From the NCBI GenBank assembly GCA_963772065.1, contig CAVYVZ010000010.1:496001-560000 (forward strand): a DNA stretch of 64,000 nt, read 5' to 3'. This document shows positions 63,263-64,000 of the stretch, piece by piece. The DNA is from CAVYVZ01 sp963772065 (GTDB taxonomy: Bacteria > Acidobacteriota > Vicinamibacteria > Vicinamibacterales > UBA2999). Each line of letters begins with the position of its first letter. The stretch's first letter is position 1. Made by a program: the position numbers and the translations under genes. The notes beneath the pieces are model-generated. The model made no database searches, was not told the origin of the DNA, and saw only the letters and a list, made by a program, of their open reading frames with translations.

Positions 63263-63706
63263 CTAGCGAGCTGGCTCGAAGAGCTCGATTGGATTGCCGT
63301 CAGGATCCTCGAGCTGAATCTGTCGACCCCCTGGGCCGGTTTCCATCTCATTACGGAACTTCAACCCGGCTTTCTTGAGCCTCTCAATCTCACGCGCGAC
63401 GTCGGTCACATGCAGAACAATGCGATTCCATCCGCCCGCCTCCTGCCGCCGCCCATCGGGCATCGGCCGCGAGCCTGACGCTCCGGGACCACTCAGCAGC
63501 AGCTTGAGATCACCCAGGGAAACGGTGGCGAACGCCGGAAGCTGCTGGTGCTCCAGCTTGAAGCCGAGGTGCTCCGTGTAAAACACGACGGCGCGCTGCA
63601 CATCGGTGCTTTGGTAGCGGACACCGTGTAATCCATGAATCGACCGCTCGTGGTCTCCTCCAGCCTCATCGGAAACAGCGGCGGAGCCGCGATCTGTTGG
63701 CTTCAT
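63263..63706 (-). CDS. VOC-family (glyoxalase-like) protein
   Basis: A 147-residue protein with the paired beta-alpha-beta-beta-beta units of the vicinal oxygen chelate fold. GVRYQSTDVQRAVVFYTEHLGFKLEHQQLPAFATVSLGDLKLLLSG forms the first half. NRIVLHVTDVAREIERLKKAGLKFRNEMETGPGGRQIQLEDPDGNPIELFEPA forms the second, with the usual terminal Glu metal ligand. The subfamily (glyoxalase, dioxygenase or resistance protein) cannot be read. It converges with the second DUF1801 gene at three bases' distance. Confidence 0.85.
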   Translation of the reverse strand: MKPTDRGSAAVSDEAGGDHERSIHGLHGVRYQSTDVQRAVVFYTEHLGFKLEHQQLPAFATVSLGDLKLLLSGPGASGSRPMPDGRRQEAGGWNRIVLHVTDVAREIERLKKAGLKFRNEMETGPGGRQIQLEDPDGNPIELFEPAR

Positions 63707-63909
63707 TGCGATTCTCCAATCGGTCCAGATACATGCGGATCAGTAGCGGCTGGTGCAAGCCTATCGCCAGCGCCGACTGATGCAAGATGGGGCATTGGTT
63801 CTGGCTCGCGCAGCCGTTGATCAGGCCGTTCCTGAAGGATGCATTCCGGCAGCAGCCCGAACCTCGGCCCGCCAGCGAGGTGAGATGACGGAGCACGTCG
63901 ATCGCCATA

Positions 63910-64000
63910 TCAGTCGACGATCGACACGTCGAGCTCGCCGAGCCGCGCCGGATCGCCGATGACCTCGATCTCGGTGATCGTGCCGTTCGCGATCGTGAAG
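63910..64000 (-). CDS. C-terminus of a SigJ-like (ECF41-type) sigma factor, cut by the window edge
   Basis: The minus strand from the window end reads FTIANGTITEIEVIGDPARLGELDVSIVD and then TGA at 63912-63910. This matches the end of the SnoaL-like tail in the sigma factor at 61102 (its F-T-I-A-S-G-R-I-A-E-M-N-I-L-A-D-P-D-R-L segment). The rest of the gene lies outside the window. Too short for certainty, but the D-P-x-R-L-x-x-L-D pattern is specific. Confidence 0.6.
   Translation of the reverse strand, partial: FTIANGTITEIEVIGDPARLGELDVSIVD

Noticed and set aside
63666..63908. An 80-codon minus-strand frame before the VOC gene
   Set aside because: No domain or conserved pattern; it overlaps the start of the VOC gene and looks like chance.

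Overview
ORGANISM. The window is GC-rich DNA that reads like Acidobacteriota, most likely Vicinamibacteria. This is an inference from gene content: two large ADOP-type ABC permeases, a cytochrome/DUF1549/DUF1553 + DUF1501 + PQQ-propeller module, HAF-repeat and DUF1080 proteins, ECF41/ECF42 sigma factors, and four-helix-bundle (S23) genes bordered by low-complexity inverted repeats. No rRNA, tRNA, CRISPR array, phage or classical insertion sequence was seen. Genes are packed tightly and no gene-free stretch exceeds about 300 bases.

LAYOUT. 0-3.6 kb: an S23 gene in an inverted-repeat unit, pantothenate kinase coaA, and a broken TonB-dependent receptor. 3.6-8.2 kb: two tiny proteins, then a leftward operon (GH88-like hydrolase, SDR, M24-fold protein, IolB). 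8.4-19.1 kb: a rightward chain whose genes mostly overlap start-on-stop (ApbE, DoxX, Gfo/Idh/MocA, GntR, OYE-type flavoprotein, MFS, second GntR, SDR, UxaA small and large, hexuronate-type MFS); the sure part is sugar-acid catabolism. 19.1-20.2 kb: a second S23 unit whose reading frame runs into a small secreted protein. 20.2-26.1 kb: PQQ propeller, DUF1501, and cytochrome/DUF1553 proteins. 26.1-34.2 kb: S10 peptidase, amidase, small proteins, and divergent Tat-exported FMN and FAD oxidoreductases. 34.4-38.1 kb: TadE, TadE, TadG-like vWA protein, and a convergent protein-glutaminase-like enzyme with tryptophan-rich segments. 38.2-45.5 kb: ECF42 sigma with its YCII partner, YHS protein, GH13 amylase, M15 peptidase, lipoprotein, TPR protein. 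45.6-54.8 kb: ADOP, MocR, AlkZ-like, amidohydrolase, DinB, ADOP. 54.8-64 kb: PQQ-type sugar dehydrogenase, HAF/Calx-beta, DUF1080, small proteins, ECF41 sigma, a DUF1801 pair, VOC protein, and the tail of another SigJ-like sigma factor.

HOW IT WORKS TOGETHER. The lifestyle suggested is an aerobic soil heterotroph. It exports many redox and hydrolytic enzymes and takes up and degrades uronic or sugar acids: GH88-like release, MFS uptake, SDR oxidation/reduction, and UxaA dehydration under FadR-type GntR control.

QUALITY WARNING. At least eleven genes carry single-base frameshifts or a stop inside an otherwise well-conserved protein. One sits in a run of seven C, and both sides of each break remain conserved. 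Uncorrected assembly indels explain this better than mass pseudogenisation, so those genes are given as full-length spans with the break marked.
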